DNA of 64,000 nucleotides from assembly GCA_040349255.1 (NCBI GenBank), contig JBEQUE010000082.1, positions 1 through 64,000 on the forward strand, in the 5' to 3' direction. The DNA comes from DATMER01 sp040349255. Lineage in GTDB: Bacteria > Acidobacteriota > Thermoanaerobaculia > Multivoradales > UBA5704. This document shows, in pieces, positions 1 through 9,246 of the stretch (position 1 is its first letter; every line of letters starts with the position of its first letter). Below the pieces are notes generated by a model. The model was not told the origin of the DNA. It saw only the letters and a list, made by a program, of their open reading frames with translations, and did not search any database. A program made the translations under genes and the position numbers.

Positions 1-1441
1 CGGTGAGGACGCGCGCCGGGGTTTCGAGCGGCTTCAGGTTTGCCGGCAGGCCGGCGAGGATCTCGTAGGGCGTGGCCTTTCCGGGACGCTCGTGGCCGAG
101 GCTCTCCAGCAGGAGGAGGAAGCGGTGGTAGGCGGCCAGGACGGCCTCCCGGTCCGGCAGGCCGAGCAGGGCGTCCAGGCCCTTGAACGGATCGGCGGCC
201 GGGCCGGACGGCCGATGGGGACGGTAGAAAAGTCCGGCGAGGCGGTCCAGGAAGGCGCGCCAGCGGCTGGCTGTCCTGCTCCTCCAGCCGGCCAGGAGCG
301 GCCAGAGACGGACGAGGCCCCAGAGCGCCGCTCCGGCGAGCAGGAGGATCAGGGGGATCAGAAGCCACTTGCCGATCCGGGCCAGCAGGCTCAGCATCCC
401 GGCGGCCGGACCCGGGGATGGCGTCGATTCGGACTGGCGGCGCGGAGGCGGCGGTGTCTCGTCCAGGGAGCCGCCGGGCGCGGGCGGCAGCGAGGGATCG
501 ATCGGCAGCGCCATCTCTTCCCCGAGGTCTCCCTTCGGCATGGTCTCGGAAGGGCGGGCGGGGTCGAGCGTCTCCTGGTTGCCGCGGTTCTCCTCGACGC
601 CCTCCCCCATCGTCGCCGGAGGCTTCAGACGGCCCGTACCCTGGTAGTCCAGCCCGGGCAGGGCCAGGCCGGCGGACAGCACCATCGCCAGGAAGAGCGC
701 GGCCAGGGCCACGCGGCCCGGCACCAGGCCCGGCCTCACCCAGGCGCCCGCCCGCTCCGCCCGGCGGAGCGCGTCCAGGGTCGAGCCGGCCGCGAGCACG
801 ACGCCGGTCGAGAACAGGAAGACCACGACCGCGGCCAGCGCCTTCACCCCCGTCTGCGGCACCGCCGCCAGCAGCACCGGCTCGGTCAGGGCGAAGATCA
901 GCAGGGCGATCGCGGCGAGTTGCGCCACCCGGGCCGCCGGGTTCCGCACCTCGACCGGAGGCTTCTCGTCAGGGATCGGCAGGCTCGGTCCGCCGTAGAT
1001 CTGAGGGATGGTCCGCCGGGGCTGTGGGGCTCGATCGATCTCCGGGCTCAGCTCGCGGGTCACCCGGGTCGCGAAGTGCCAGACCGCGCCGACGATCAGC
1101 AGGTTCGCGAAGACCTGGCCGGCCTTGCCGGACTCCGGGTCCCAGGGCGAGGCGATCATCACCGCGATCGTGGCCGCGGCCAGGGCGCCGGAGTAGCAGC
1201 CCTTGACGTCTGCTTCGGATGTGGCTCGCATCGCCCGGTTGTAGCGCTCGATCAGGACCGTGGCCACGACGAAGCAGAAGCCGATCCACTTGAGCGACGC
1301 CCCGCCTCCCAGATAGGCCGAGCGCACGTCCACGAGATAGAAGAGGAAGGACGCCACCATGGCGATGACCGCCGCCGGCACCACCACGTGGTGGGTGAGA
1401 AAGCCGAGAAAGCTTTCGTCCAGCGGCTCGCGCTCGCTCAC
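1..1441 (-). CDS. DUF4129 domain membrane protein (3' end missing, left edge)
   Basis: I translated this by hand from the minus strand. It starts with GTG at 1441, which overlaps the TGA of the DUF58 gene as GTGA, and runs off the left edge after about 480 residues. The N-terminal third has several hydrophobic segments, then comes a Pro/Glu-rich linker, another membrane segment (IGKWLLIPLILLLAGAALWG) and a C-terminal stretch containing YHRFLLLLESLGHERPGKAT. That last pattern is characteristic of the DUF4129 domain found at the C-terminus of bacterial transglutaminase-like membrane proteins. I see no transglutaminase core in the visible part. As the last gene of a MoxR-DUF58 operon it probably acts in the envelope with those partners; its biochemical role is unknown. 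Confidence 0.75.
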   Translation of the reverse strand, partial: MSEREPLDESFLGFLTHHVVVPAAVIAMVASFLFYLVDVRSAYLGGGASLKWIGFCFVVATVLIERYNRAMRATSEADVKGCYSGALAAATIAVMIASPWDPESGKAGQVFANLLIVGAVWHFATRVTRELSPEIDRAPQPRRTIPQIYGGPSLPIPDEKPPVEVRNPAARVAQLAAIALLIFALTEPVLLAAVPQTGVKALAAVVVFLFSTGVVLAAGSTLDALRRAERAGAWVRPGLVPGRVALAALFLAMVLSAGLALPGLDYQGTGRLKPPATMGEGVEENRGNQETLDPARPSETMPKGDLGEEMALPIDPSLPPAPGGSLDETPPPPRRQSESTPSPGPAAGMLSLLARIGKWLLIPLILLLAGAALWGLVRLWPLLAGWRSRTASRWRAFLDRLAGLFYRPHRPSGPAADPFKGLDALLGLPDREAVLAAYHRFLLLLESLGHERPGKATPYEILAGLPANLKPLETPARVLT

Positions 1442-2754
1442 AGCGCCTGCGCTCCCAGTTGTTCGAGGTCCGACTCCTCCAGCACCGGGTAGATCGGCAC
1501 GCCTTCCAGGAGACCGGTGGCGACCGTCCCCACACCGCCCTTCTGGATCCAGACCACGCCGACCTCGAAGCCCGAGCGGCGCAGCGTGCCGAGCGCCGCT
1601 CCCAGGCCGGGCCCGAGGTCGGGGGTCACGACGAGGATCACGTGCGAGCGCGGCAGCCGGGGGGCCTCGGCGGCGAGCAGCTCGGGCAGGGTGAGGCCGG
1701 GCGCGAGGGTGAGCCGCGCCAGGGCCGAGCGCAGGCGGTCGAGCTGCCAGCGCCCACCGCCGGGCTCCACCTCCACCGGCCGGAACGCCGGCATGCGGCG
1801 GCGCGCCTCGGTCTCCTGCACCACGTCCTCCAGGCGCCGGAAGCTGCCGCCGGTCCAGTCGGAGGGATAGCGGTCGGCCGCGTCGCCGCCGTTCGAGATC
1901 AGCCCCACCTCCTGTCCGTTCGCCAGGACGAACTCGGCGATCGAGGCCGCCGCGGTCACCGCCAGCTCGACCGCGGCATCCTCCTCGCCGGCAGTCGGGA
2001 ACGCGGTCTTGCCCATCTCCACGGCGAGGAGGGCGCCTTCGAGCACCGCCGGCTCGTAGAGCTTCACCTGGAGCCGGCCCGACCTCGCGGTGGCGCGCCA
2101 GTGGATGCGCCGCAGGCTGTCGCCGGCCCGGTAGTCGCGCACGCCGAGGAACCGCGAGGGGTCTTCGAGCAGGCTGCGCCGGCGCGGCACCTCGTGCACC
2201 GGCCGGTGGCCCAGCGGCCAGCCCGTGCCGATGTCGATGGTCCGCGGCAGGACGGTGAGGAAGCGCACCTCCGGATCGATCCGGAACCGCCGCACCAGCC
2301 CCAGGGGATCGGTGGCCTCGATCACCGCCGGTCCCACGCGGTAGAGCCCGCGGCGGACGCCGTGGAGCACGCAGGCGTTGTGCACGGTCTCCTCGCTCGC
2401 CAGGGTCTGGAAGCCGCAGGTGGCGCCGTCCGCGGCGAGGCCGGGCTCGATCGCGTCGCGCCAGAAGACCCAGAGCGCCGGGAGCCGCTTCTGGTTGTGG
2501 AGGACCAGCCGGGACTCGACCGTACCGCCGATCTCGACGGTCTCGGCGCCGAGGCTCCGCCGCACCTCCAGGCCCAGCAGGCTCGCCGCGGGCAGGAACG
2601 CGCCGATCCCGAGGACGGCCGCGGCCACCACCGCGGCGTAGAGGAAGAAGCCGGCCGAGTAGAGCGACAGCAGGACCGCGAGCGCCGCCACGACGCCGAG
2701 CCAGAGGAAGGCCTGGCGCCGGCGGGCCCGTTCGACTCCCTTGTCGTTGCTCAT
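1438..2754 (-). CDS. DUF58 domain-containing protein
   Basis: The protein has 438 residues. The ATG at 2754 overlaps the TGA of the upstream MoxR gene (ATGA), and its own TGA overlaps the GTG of the DUF4129 gene. Two hydrophobic segments lie near residues 17-55 (LWLGVVAALAVLLSLYSAGF onward). A beta-rich region follows, and then the DUF58 core with FLGVRDYRAGDSLRRIHWRA, the signature of this VWA-like family. DUF58 proteins occur next to MoxR AAA ATPases and are thought to work with them on envelope or metal-dependent targets; the exact role here is not known. The reading frame stays open far upstream of 2754, but that extension is only the shadow of MoxR. Confidence 0.88.
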   Translation of the reverse strand: MSNDKGVERARRRQAFLWLGVVAALAVLLSLYSAGFFLYAAVVAAAVLGIGAFLPAASLLGLEVRRSLGAETVEIGGTVESRLVLHNQKRLPALWVFWRDAIEPGLAADGATCGFQTLASEETVHNACVLHGVRRGLYRVGPAVIEATDPLGLVRRFRIDPEVRFLTVLPRTIDIGTGWPLGHRPVHEVPRRRSLLEDPSRFLGVRDYRAGDSLRRIHWRATARSGRLQVKLYEPAVLEGALLAVEMGKTAFPTAGEEDAAVELAVTAAASIAEFVLANGQEVGLISNGGDAADRYPSDWTGGSFRRLEDVVQETEARRRMPAFRPVEVEPGGGRWQLDRLRSALARLTLAPGLTLPELLAAEAPRLPRSHVILVVTPDLGPGLGAALGTLRRSGFEVGVVWIQKGGVGTVATGLLEGVPIYPVLEESDLEQLGAQAL

Positions 2755-3709
2755 CCAGCGGCGGCCATCTCGGGCGTGACGATCGGCGCCGGCACCGAGC
2801 CCACCGCCTGGTCCACCACCTGGGGGACGGAGCGCTTGGAGAGCCGGCCCTCGGCGCCGAGGATGACCCGGTGGTAGAGGATCGACGGATAGAGGCGCTT
2901 GACGTCGTCGGGCATCACGAAGCTCCGCCCGGCCATGGCCGCCCGCGCCTGGCAGGCCCGATAGAGGCCCTGGGTGGCTCGCGGGCCGCCGCCCAGGACC
3001 AGCTCGCGGGCGGTGCGCGTGGAGGTCGTCACCTGCACGATGTAGCGCCGCACCTCGGGGTGGACGTGGACCTCGCGGACCTGGTCCTGGAGCTTCGCCA
3101 GGACGTCGAGGCTCAGCACCTGGACGACGCCTTCGAGCGGGTCGGCGCGCTCGCCGCGCACCAGCATCTGCTCCTCGGCCTGCGGGCCCGGATAGCCGAT
3201 CGACAGGCGCATCAGGAAGCGGTCGAGCTGCGCCTCGGGCAGCGGGAAGGTGCCCTCGTGCTCCACCGGGTTCTGGGTGGCGATGACGAAGAACGGCCGA
3301 GGGCATAGGTCCTGTTGTCCACGCTCACCTGCCGCTCGGCCATGCACTCCAGGAGCGCGGCCTGGGCGCGCGGCGTGGCGCGGTTGATCTCGTCGGCCAG
3401 CAGGATCTGGGTGAAGGCCGGGCCGGGATGGAACTCGAACTCGCCCGTCTTCTGGTTGAAGACGCTGGAGCCGGTGACGTCGCCGGGCAGCAGGTCGGGC
3501 GTGCACTGGAGGCGCCGGAACCCGCCGCCGAGCGTGCGCGCCAGCGCCTTGGCGAGCAGGGTCTTGGCCGTGCCGGGCACGTCCTCCAGGAGCAGATGCC
3601 CCTCGGCGAGCAGGCAGTTGAAGACCACCTCGAGGATCGGCCGCTTGCCGAAGACCACCGTCTCGAGCTGCTGAAGCACGGCCTCGGCGGCCTGCTGGAC
3701 CTGCTTCAC
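2751..3709 (-). pseudogene. MoxR-family AAA ATPase, interrupted by one frameshift
   Basis: The gene starts with GTG at 3709, overlapping the TGA of the acylase gene (GTGA), with a ribosome-binding site GGAGGT at 3715-3720. The first frame carries the Walker A (EDVPGTAKTLLAKALA) and Walker B (ILLADEINRATPRAQAALL) motifs and ends normally for the family at VSVDNRTYAL. The protein then continues in another frame with PRPFFVIATQNPVEHEGTF and the rest of a MoxR protein to the TGA at 2751. The switch is at about 3300-3306. Putting back one copy of a CCCT tandem (CCCTCCCT instead of CCCT) would give the canonical YALPRPFFVIATQNP. Because the rest of the operon is intact and translationally coupled, a sequencing or assembly slip is as likely as a true mutation. 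MoxR ATPases are chaperone-like partners of DUF58/VWA proteins. Confidence 0.85.
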
Positions 3710-6156
3710 CGATCACCTCCGGGCACGAGCTTCAGGGTGGACTCGGTCCAGCCGGGCAGGAACGGGGCCGGCGCGCCCTCTTCCCAGAAGCGCTGGCTGT
3801 CGCGGTAGTGCGGCGAGAGCGGGTGGCCGCTCTGGCCCACCGGCATCTCGAAGAAGCCCGCCTCCTCCTTGCCGGGCGAGACCACGATGCGCTCCGAGGC
3901 GCCGAAGGCCGGGCCCAGGAAACGCGGCATGTCGGAGTCGCCCGGGAGCTGGCGCGGCTCGACGTTCAGCCAGCGCGCGGCGAAGCCGGGCAGCGCGCCC
4001 GAGAGCGGATGGACGATCCTCGTCGTGTTCCTCTCGCCCCAGGTGCGCGCGGCGAGGTCCTGCCCCTCGTAGGCCGCGAGCACGGCGTCGGCCGCGGCGA
4101 GGAGCTGCTCGTCCCAGCTTTTGTATTTCGGGTCGAGCAGATGGGCCGGCCGCTCGGTGACCAGCTTCCAGAGCGGGCCCTCGATCTGGCGCAGGTCGCC
4201 CGGATCGAAGCGCTCGTCGGCCCGGGCGCAGCGCGCCAGGATGGGCTCCAGGGTCCGATTGCGCACCTCGCGCCGGAACTCCTTAACCAGCCGGTAGGCC
4301 ACGGAGTCGATCGACGCCCGGCCGGTCCAGCCGGTCTCGACCAGGCCGCGCATCTCGCGGCGGCGCGGGTGGTCCGCGGTCGCTCCGGCCGACAGGGTGC
4401 TCAACAGGAGGCCCTTCCAGCGCTCCAGGAAGAGGGCGCGGTCGTCGAGCTGGATGGCGAGCAGGTCCTGGGGCCGCGCCTTGTCGAGCGCGAGGAGGTC
4501 GTCGCGGATCTGGCGCGCGCGGGCCCCGAGCCAGTAGCCGCTGTCGCCGACCCGCTCCAGCTCCGGGCCTTCGACGACGCGGGAGTTCGCGGTCCAGATC
4601 CGGCCGAGCGGCGGATCGACGACCTTCGGGACCTCCTCGGACGCCAGCCAGCCGTTCCAGCCGCGGGTGCCATCCGCCCAGGACGAGGGGATCTGGCCCT
4701 CGAGGCCGGTCCGCTTCGGGATCTTGCCGACGATGGTCCAGGCGATCCGGCCGTCCTTGTCGGCGACCACGAAGTTCTGCGGCGGGATGCCGGCCTGGTG
4801 CGCGATCTCGACCGCCTCGTCCACGGTCCGGCTCTCCTCCAGGCTGAGGAGGTCGAGGTTGATCGCGTCCGGGTGGTGGGCGGTCCAGGCGAGGGCGAGC
4901 GGCCGGCCGAGGTGGTCGCGGTCGAAGAGGACCGGCCCCCAGACCGTCTCGCGGATATCGAGGACCTCGTCCTCGCCGCCCTTCACCGGGATGATCTCCT
5001 TGACGTGCTCGAAGCGGCGCGGCCCCTGCGGCGTGCGGTAGACCTCGGGGTCCTTCGGATCCGTCTCCACGATCACCAGGTCGTGCCAGTTCACGTAGCT
5101 GTTCGTGAAGCCCCAGGCGACCCGGCCGGTGCTGGCCACGGCGAAGGCGGGCACGCCAGGCAGGGTGACGCCGGTGATCCGCCGGTCGGAGAACGCCACC
5201 GACGCCCGGTACCAGGTGTTGGGGATCTGGATGCCCAGGTGCATGTCGTTGGCGAGCCAGGCCCGGCCGTCCGCGGTATGGGCGGCGGCCACCGCCCAGT
5301 TGTTGCTCCCGCGCGGCGTCCGGCGCTCGCCGACAGTGCGCCACGGGAGCGGCTTGGCGGGAACGGTCTCCTTGCGCAGGTCGAAGACCTCCGGCCCCGG
5401 GATGGGCGGCGTCGGCATGGGCTCGCCGACGAGCGGCGCGTCCCACTCGCTGCCGCTCTGCGAAAGGAAGTCGAACAGCGGCCCGGGCAGGAGGTCGTGC
5501 ATGACGCCCAGGGAGAGCTCGCGGGTGCCGTCCGGGTCGTGCAGCTCGATGAACATGGCCAGGGTGACGAGGATGGAGTCCTCGGGCTTCCACGGCGCCG
5601 GGTCCTGGCGCAGGAGCAGGTACTCGAACGGCGGCGCCCCGAGCGCGGCGAGGCCGGCGTTGACCCCCTCGGCGTAGGCGTCCAGGACGAGCCGGTCGCG
5701 AGGCACCGCGGCGGCCACGTTGCGCCGCGCCACGTCGCGCAGGCGGTGGAGCCGGTGCTTGCGATCCACGTCGAGCGCCAGCTTCCCGAACAGCTCGGAC
5801 AGCTCGCCGGCCGCCTGGCGGCGCAGGAGGTCCATCTGGAAGAAGCGCTCCTGGGCGTGGACGAACCCCAGGGCGCGCACGGCGTCCAGCCGGTTCGCGG
5901 CGCGGATCGTCGGTACGCCGAGGAGGTCGCGCTCCACGGCGACCGGCGCCTGGAGGCCGGCGAGGGCGCGTTCGCCGTCCACCTGCGGCAGGCTGCCCCG
6001 GAGCTGGCTGCGGACCCACAGGGCCCCGGCCGCCAGGACCGCGATCAGCAGGAGCAGGACCAGGCCGAGCCATTTCAGGGCGCGGCGCCGTTTCGGAGCG
6101 GTGGTGACCGGAGCGGGCTCCGGGGCGGAACGGGGAATGGGCAGGGCCTCGGCCAT
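3706..6156 (-). CDS. Penicillin acylase family Ntn-hydrolase
   Basis: The protein has 816 residues, the usual size of the family. An N-terminal membrane anchor at about residues 27-48 follows a short basic stretch and targets the enzyme to the periplasm. The RGSNNWAV motif holds the expected N-terminal nucleophile Ser284, exposed when the precursor cleaves itself; the acidic DPDG region and the later NDMHLGIQIPNTWYR block are also typical. Family members hydrolyse amide bonds of beta-lactams, acyl-homoserine lactones or other N-acyl compounds, and the substrate cannot be read from sequence. The ATG at 6156 is preceded by AAGGAG. It is the first gene of the MoxR-DUF58-DUF4129 operon and diverges from the UbiD gene across 46 bp. 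Confidence 0.9.
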   Translation of the reverse strand: MAEALPIPRSAPEPAPVTTAPKRRRALKWLGLVLLLLIAVLAAGALWVRSQLRGSLPQVDGERALAGLQAPVAVERDLLGVPTIRAANRLDAVRALGFVHAQERFFQMDLLRRQAAGELSELFGKLALDVDRKHRLHRLRDVARRNVAAAVPRDRLVLDAYAEGVNAGLAALGAPPFEYLLLRQDPAPWKPEDSILVTLAMFIELHDPDGTRELSLGVMHDLLPGPLFDFLSQSGSEWDAPLVGEPMPTPPIPGPEVFDLRKETVPAKPLPWRTVGERRTPRGSNNWAVAAAHTADGRAWLANDMHLGIQIPNTWYRASVAFSDRRITGVTLPGVPAFAVASTGRVAWGFTNSYVNWHDLVIVETDPKDPEVYRTPQGPRRFEHVKEIIPVKGGEDEVLDIRETVWGPVLFDRDHLGRPLALAWTAHHPDAINLDLLSLEESRTVDEAVEIAHQAGIPPQNFVVADKDGRIAWTIVGKIPKRTGLEGQIPSSWADGTRGWNGWLASEEVPKVVDPPLGRIWTANSRVVEGPELERVGDSGYWLGARARQIRDDLLALDKARPQDLLAIQLDDRALFLERWKGLLLSTLSAGATADHPRRREMRGLVETGWTGRASIDSVAYRLVKEFRREVRNRTLEPILARCARADERFDPGDLRQIEGPLWKLVTERPAHLLDPKYKSWDEQLLAAADAVLAAYEGQDLAARTWGERNTTRIVHPLSGALPGFAARWLNVEPRQLPGDSDMPRFLGPAFGASERIVVSPGKEEAGFFEMPVGQSGHPLSPHYRDSQRFWEEGAPAPFLPGWTESTLKLVPGGDR

Positions 6157-6183
6157 CGATCGTCTCCTTGGGGCAGCGCGTCT

Positions 6184-6193
6184 AGTTTAGACT
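6184..6193. promoter_or_regulatory. Symmetric bidirectional -10 element, acylase / UbiD
   Basis: The 46-bp gap between two divergent genes holds TAGACT (6188-6193, plus strand) and TAAACT (6189-6184, minus strand). They share the TA at 6188-6189. The plus hexamer ends 9 bases before the UbiD ATG, which fits a leaderless or nearly leaderless transcript. The minus hexamer leaves a leader of about 20-27 nt containing AAGGAG. No -35 is clear on either strand. Confidence 0.5.
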
Positions 6194-6202
6194 CTGCCCG
6201 CC

Positions 6203-8014
6203 ATGGCCACGTTCCCGGATCTCCGCGCCTTTCTCGACCGCCTGCGCCGGGACGGCGATCTGGCCGTGGTCGAGGCGCCGGTGGACGCCCGCCTGGAGGT
6301 GGCGGAGATCCATCGCCGGGTGATCGCGGCCGGAGGTCCGGCCCTGCTGTTCACCAACGTCAAGGACTCGGACCTGCGGCTCGCCACGAACCTCTTCGGC
6401 ACCGCGCGGCGGGCCGAGCTGGCATTCGGCGAGCGCCCTCTGCGCCTGATCAAGAGGCTGGTCCAGCTCGCCGAGACGCTGATGCCGCCCACGCCCGGCA
6501 AGCTCTGGGGCGCCCGCGACCTGGCGGGCGAGGCCTTGAGGATCGGCCTCTCCCGGCGCCGCTCCGGCCCGGTGACCGAGGTGGTGACTGACGACGTCCG
6601 GCTCGACCGGCTGCCGGTCCTCACCACCTGGCCCGAGGACGGCGGCCCGTTCGTCACCCTGCCGCTGGTCTACACCGAGCATCCGGACGGCAAGGGGCAC
6701 AACCTGGGCATGTACCGGCTCCAGGTCCACGACCGGCGGACGACCGGCATGCACTGGCAGATCGGCAAGGGCGGCGGCTTCCACTACGCCGTGGCCGAGG
6801 CGCGGGGCGAGGAGCTGCCGGCCACGGTCTTCCTCGGCGGTCCGCCCGCTCTGATCCTGGCCGCCATCGCGCCGCTGCCCGAGAACGTGCCGGAGCTGAT
6901 GCTCGCCTCGCTGATCGCCGGCGAGCGGCTGCCGCGCATCTCGCCGCCGCCGGTCGGTCGGCACCCCCTCGTGGCGAACGCCGAGATCGCGCTGATCGGC
7001 CGGGTGCCGCCCCGCGAGCGCCGTCCGGAAGGGCCGTTCGGCGACCACTATGGCTATTACTCGCTGCGCCACGACTACCCGGTCTTCCACGTGGACTGGA
7101 TGGCGAGGCGGCGCGACGCGATCTTCCCGGCCACGGTGGTGGGCAAGCCGCGCCAGGAGGATTTCTTCATCGGCGACCTGCTCCAGGACCTGCTCTCGCC
7201 GCTCTTCCCCCTGGTCATGCCCGGGGTGCAGGCGCTGTGGTCCTACGGCGAGACCGGCTACCACTCGCTGGCCGGCGCCGTGGTGCGGGAGCGCTACAAG
7301 CGCGAGGCGATGGCCTCGGCCTTCCGCATCCTGGGAGAAGGCCAGCTCTCGCTGACCAAGTTCCTGCTGGTCACGGACCGGCCGGTCGACCTCAAGGATT
7401 TCCGGGCCACGCTGACCCACATCCTGGAGCGGACCCGGCCGGAGACCGATCTCTACGTGTTCTCGAACCTGTCGATGGACACGCTGGACTACACCGGCCC
7501 GGCGGTCAACGAAGGCTCGAAGGGGGTCTGGCTCGGCCTGGGCGACCCGGTGCGGGAGCTGCCGCGCGAGTTTTCGGCGGAATCCGTCCCGGCCGGGCTC
7601 ACGGATGTCCGGGTGTTCTGCCCCGGCTGTCTGGTGATCCAGGGTCCGCCCTACTCCGTGGACGCCAGGGCCGCGGAGGTCTTCATCACCCACCCCGCCT
7701 TCCGCGACTGGCCGCTGGTGGTCCTGACCGACGACGCCCGCCGGGCCACGGCGAGCGAGATGAACTTCCTCTGGACCATCTTCACCCGCTTCGAGCCGGC
7801 CGCCGACCTCCACGCCGCGGGCATCCGGGTGGTGAGGAACCACCTCTCCTACACGCCGCCGGTGCTGATCGACGCCCGCATGAAGCCCTGGTTCCCGGAG
7901 GAGCTCTTCTGCGACGAGGAGACCGCCGCCACGGTCAGCCGCCGGTGGAAGGAGTACTTCCCGGGAGGCAAGGTGGAGATGGGGGACTCCGGGGCGGGGC
8001 ACCTCACCCCCTAA
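6203..8014 (+). CDS. UbiD family decarboxylase
   Basis: The protein has 603 residues and full-length similarity in pattern to UbiD-type (de)carboxylases, which use prenylated FMN and Mn/K to remove or add carboxyl groups on unsaturated or aromatic acids. Recognisable blocks are HNLGMYRLQVHD, the GMHWQIGKGGG region, EGPFGDHYGYYS (acidic active-site region) and the C-terminal EMNFLWTIFTRFEPAADLH. In this phylum the likely job is a decarboxylation in menaquinone synthesis, but other aromatic acids are possible. No UbiX prenyltransferase gene is in the window. The gene has no Shine-Dalgarno sequence and a -10-like hexamer 9 bases before the ATG. Its 3' end (CCTCACCCCCTAACCCTCACC) resembles a common GC-rich repeat. 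Confidence 0.9.
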   Translation: MATFPDLRAFLDRLRRDGDLAVVEAPVDARLEVAEIHRRVIAAGGPALLFTNVKDSDLRLATNLFGTARRAELAFGERPLRLIKRLVQLAETLMPPTPGKLWGARDLAGEALRIGLSRRRSGPVTEVVTDDVRLDRLPVLTTWPEDGGPFVTLPLVYTEHPDGKGHNLGMYRLQVHDRRTTGMHWQIGKGGGFHYAVAEARGEELPATVFLGGPPALILAAIAPLPENVPELMLASLIAGERLPRISPPPVGRHPLVANAEIALIGRVPPRERRPEGPFGDHYGYYSLRHDYPVFHVDWMARRRDAIFPATVVGKPRQEDFFIGDLLQDLLSPLFPLVMPGVQALWSYGETGYHSLAGAVVRERYKREAMASAFRILGEGQLSLTKFLLVTDRPVDLKDFRATLTHILERTRPETDLYVFSNLSMDTLDYTGPAVNEGSKGVWLGLGDPVRELPREFSAESVPAGLTDVRVFCPGCLVIQGPPYSVDARAAEVFITHPAFRDWPLVVLTDDARRATASEMNFLWTIFTRFEPAADLHAAGIRVVRNHLSYTPPVLIDARMKPWFPEELFCDEETAATVSRRWKEYFPGGKVEMGDSGAGHLTP

Positions 8015-8017
8015 CCC

Positions 8018-8512
8018 TCACCGGCGCTCCTTGGCCTTGAACGACCAGGTGAAGGTGAAGCGCGCGACGACCGCGCCGTCCGGCGCGGTACCGGTGCTGA
8101 CGGCCTCGAAGGTGTTGGGCTCGCCGGCGAGCGCCTTCGCGACGGCGGCGGCGAGGGCCCGGCCGTCCGCGCAGGTGAAGGACGTCAGGCCGGTGGCCTT
8201 CTTGCCGAACTCCGCGATCATGCCGGTGATGAGCATCGAGACCGGCTTCGGCGCCAGCTCGACCTCCAGCAGGGCGAGCGCCCCGGTGGACATCTCGGCG
8301 GCCATGCTGAGCGCCGCGAAGTAGGTGGAGCGGAACGGGTTCGTGCTCCGCCAGCCGTAGGGCACCGTGACCGTGCAGTGCTCGGCGTCCAGCTCCCGGA
8401 CCTTGAGGCCCGCGACGAGCGCGAGCGGCAGCTTGGCCAGCATGAACCCGCGCATCTGCCACGGGCTGAGCATGCGGCGGCGGAGCCGGGTGACCGCGGG
8501 GGTATCTACCAT
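8018..8512 (-). CDS. DUF4442 hotdog-fold protein (thioesterase-like)
   Basis: The protein has 164 residues. The pattern with NPFRSTYFAALSMAAEMSTG followed by an alternating strand region matches DUF4442, a hotdog-fold family related to acyl-CoA thioesterases; a substrate cannot be assigned. The ATG at 8512 lies inside the last codons of the SDR gene (7-base overlap), so the two are translationally coupled. It converges with the UbiD gene with only three bases between stop codons. Confidence 0.8.
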   Translation of the reverse strand: MVDTPAVTRLRRRMLSPWQMRGFMLAKLPLALVAGLKVRELDAEHCTVTVPYGWRSTNPFRSTYFAALSMAAEMSTGALALLEVELAPKPVSMLITGMIAEFGKKATGLTSFTCADGRALAAAVAKALAGEPNTFEAVSTGTAPDGAVVARFTFTWSFKAKERR

Positions 8513-9201
8513 GGGATCTGCCTCCGGTCCCTGAAAAACCCGCCGGTCGGGCCGCCGTCCGGGAGGGTGGCGAGCCAGACCGCGGTGTCCGCCCCGGCCT
8601 CGACCGGGCGCGGCGCTCCGCGGCCGCCCATCTCGGTCTGGACCCAGCCGGGGCACATCGTGTTCACGAGGACGTTGGTGCCGCGCAGCTCGTCCGCCAG
8701 GATGCGGGTGAGACCGTTCAGCGCGAGCTTCGAGACCCGGTAGCTGGCGTAGCCTCCCATCATCTCCGACATGGCGCCCAGGCCGCTCGACACGTTCACG
8801 ATGCGGCCGTAGCGGCGGCGCTGCATCACGGGCACGACCGCCTGCGAGAGCGCCCAGGGGCCGACCACGTTGGTCTCCAGCGACTCGTGGACCACCTCCA
8901 TCGGGACCGTCAGGCCGCCGGTGTGATGGTCCAGGAACACGCCGGCGTTGTTGACCAGGACGTCCACGCCGCCGAGCGCCTGCTCGAGGAACGCGGCCAG
9001 CCGGGCGATGCCGGCCGGGTCCCGGACGTCCAGTTGATGGGAAACCACGTCCTCGCCGAGCCCGGCCGCGGCCTCGCGTGCCTTGGCCTCGTCGCGCGCG
9101 GTCAGCACCACCTTGAGCCCCAGCTTCCGGAGCTGGCGGCAGATCTCGAGACCGATCCCCCGATTGCCGCCCGTGACGACGGCGACCCGCTGCTGATCCA
9201 T
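8506..9201 (-). CDS. SDR family oxidoreductase
   Basis: The protein has 231 residues, a classical short-chain dehydrogenase. TGGNRGIG near the N-terminus is the NAD(P)-binding glycine motif, NNAG follows at about residue 90, and the catalytic Ser and YxxxK are in NVSSGLGAMSEM and SYRVSK. The overall pattern resembles carbonyl-reductase-like SDRs. The start at 9201 is chosen because AGGAGG sits 9 bases upstream; an ATG at 9225 is in frame but has no such site. The -10-like TTAGAAT lies near 9227-9232 on the minus strand. Coupling to a hotdog protein suggests acyl or carbonyl metabolism. Confidence 0.9.
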   Translation of the reverse strand: MDQQRVAVVTGGNRGIGLEICRQLRKLGLKVVLTARDEAKAREAAAGLGEDVVSHQLDVRDPAGIARLAAFLEQALGGVDVLVNNAGVFLDHHTGGLTVPMEVVHESLETNVVGPWALSQAVVPVMQRRRYGRIVNVSSGLGAMSEMMGGYASYRVSKLALNGLTRILADELRGTNVLVNTMCPGWVQTEMGGRGAPRPVEAGADTAVWLATLPDGGPTGGFFRDRRQIPW

Positions 9202-9246
9202 GCAGGAAAACCTCCTGCTTCCCATTCTAAGGGATCAATCAAAGGA

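Noticed and set aside
3212..3709. A separate 165-codon protein ending at 3212
   Set aside because: It is the N-terminal half of MoxR, and the continuing half is in the next frame with the expected residues at the junction.
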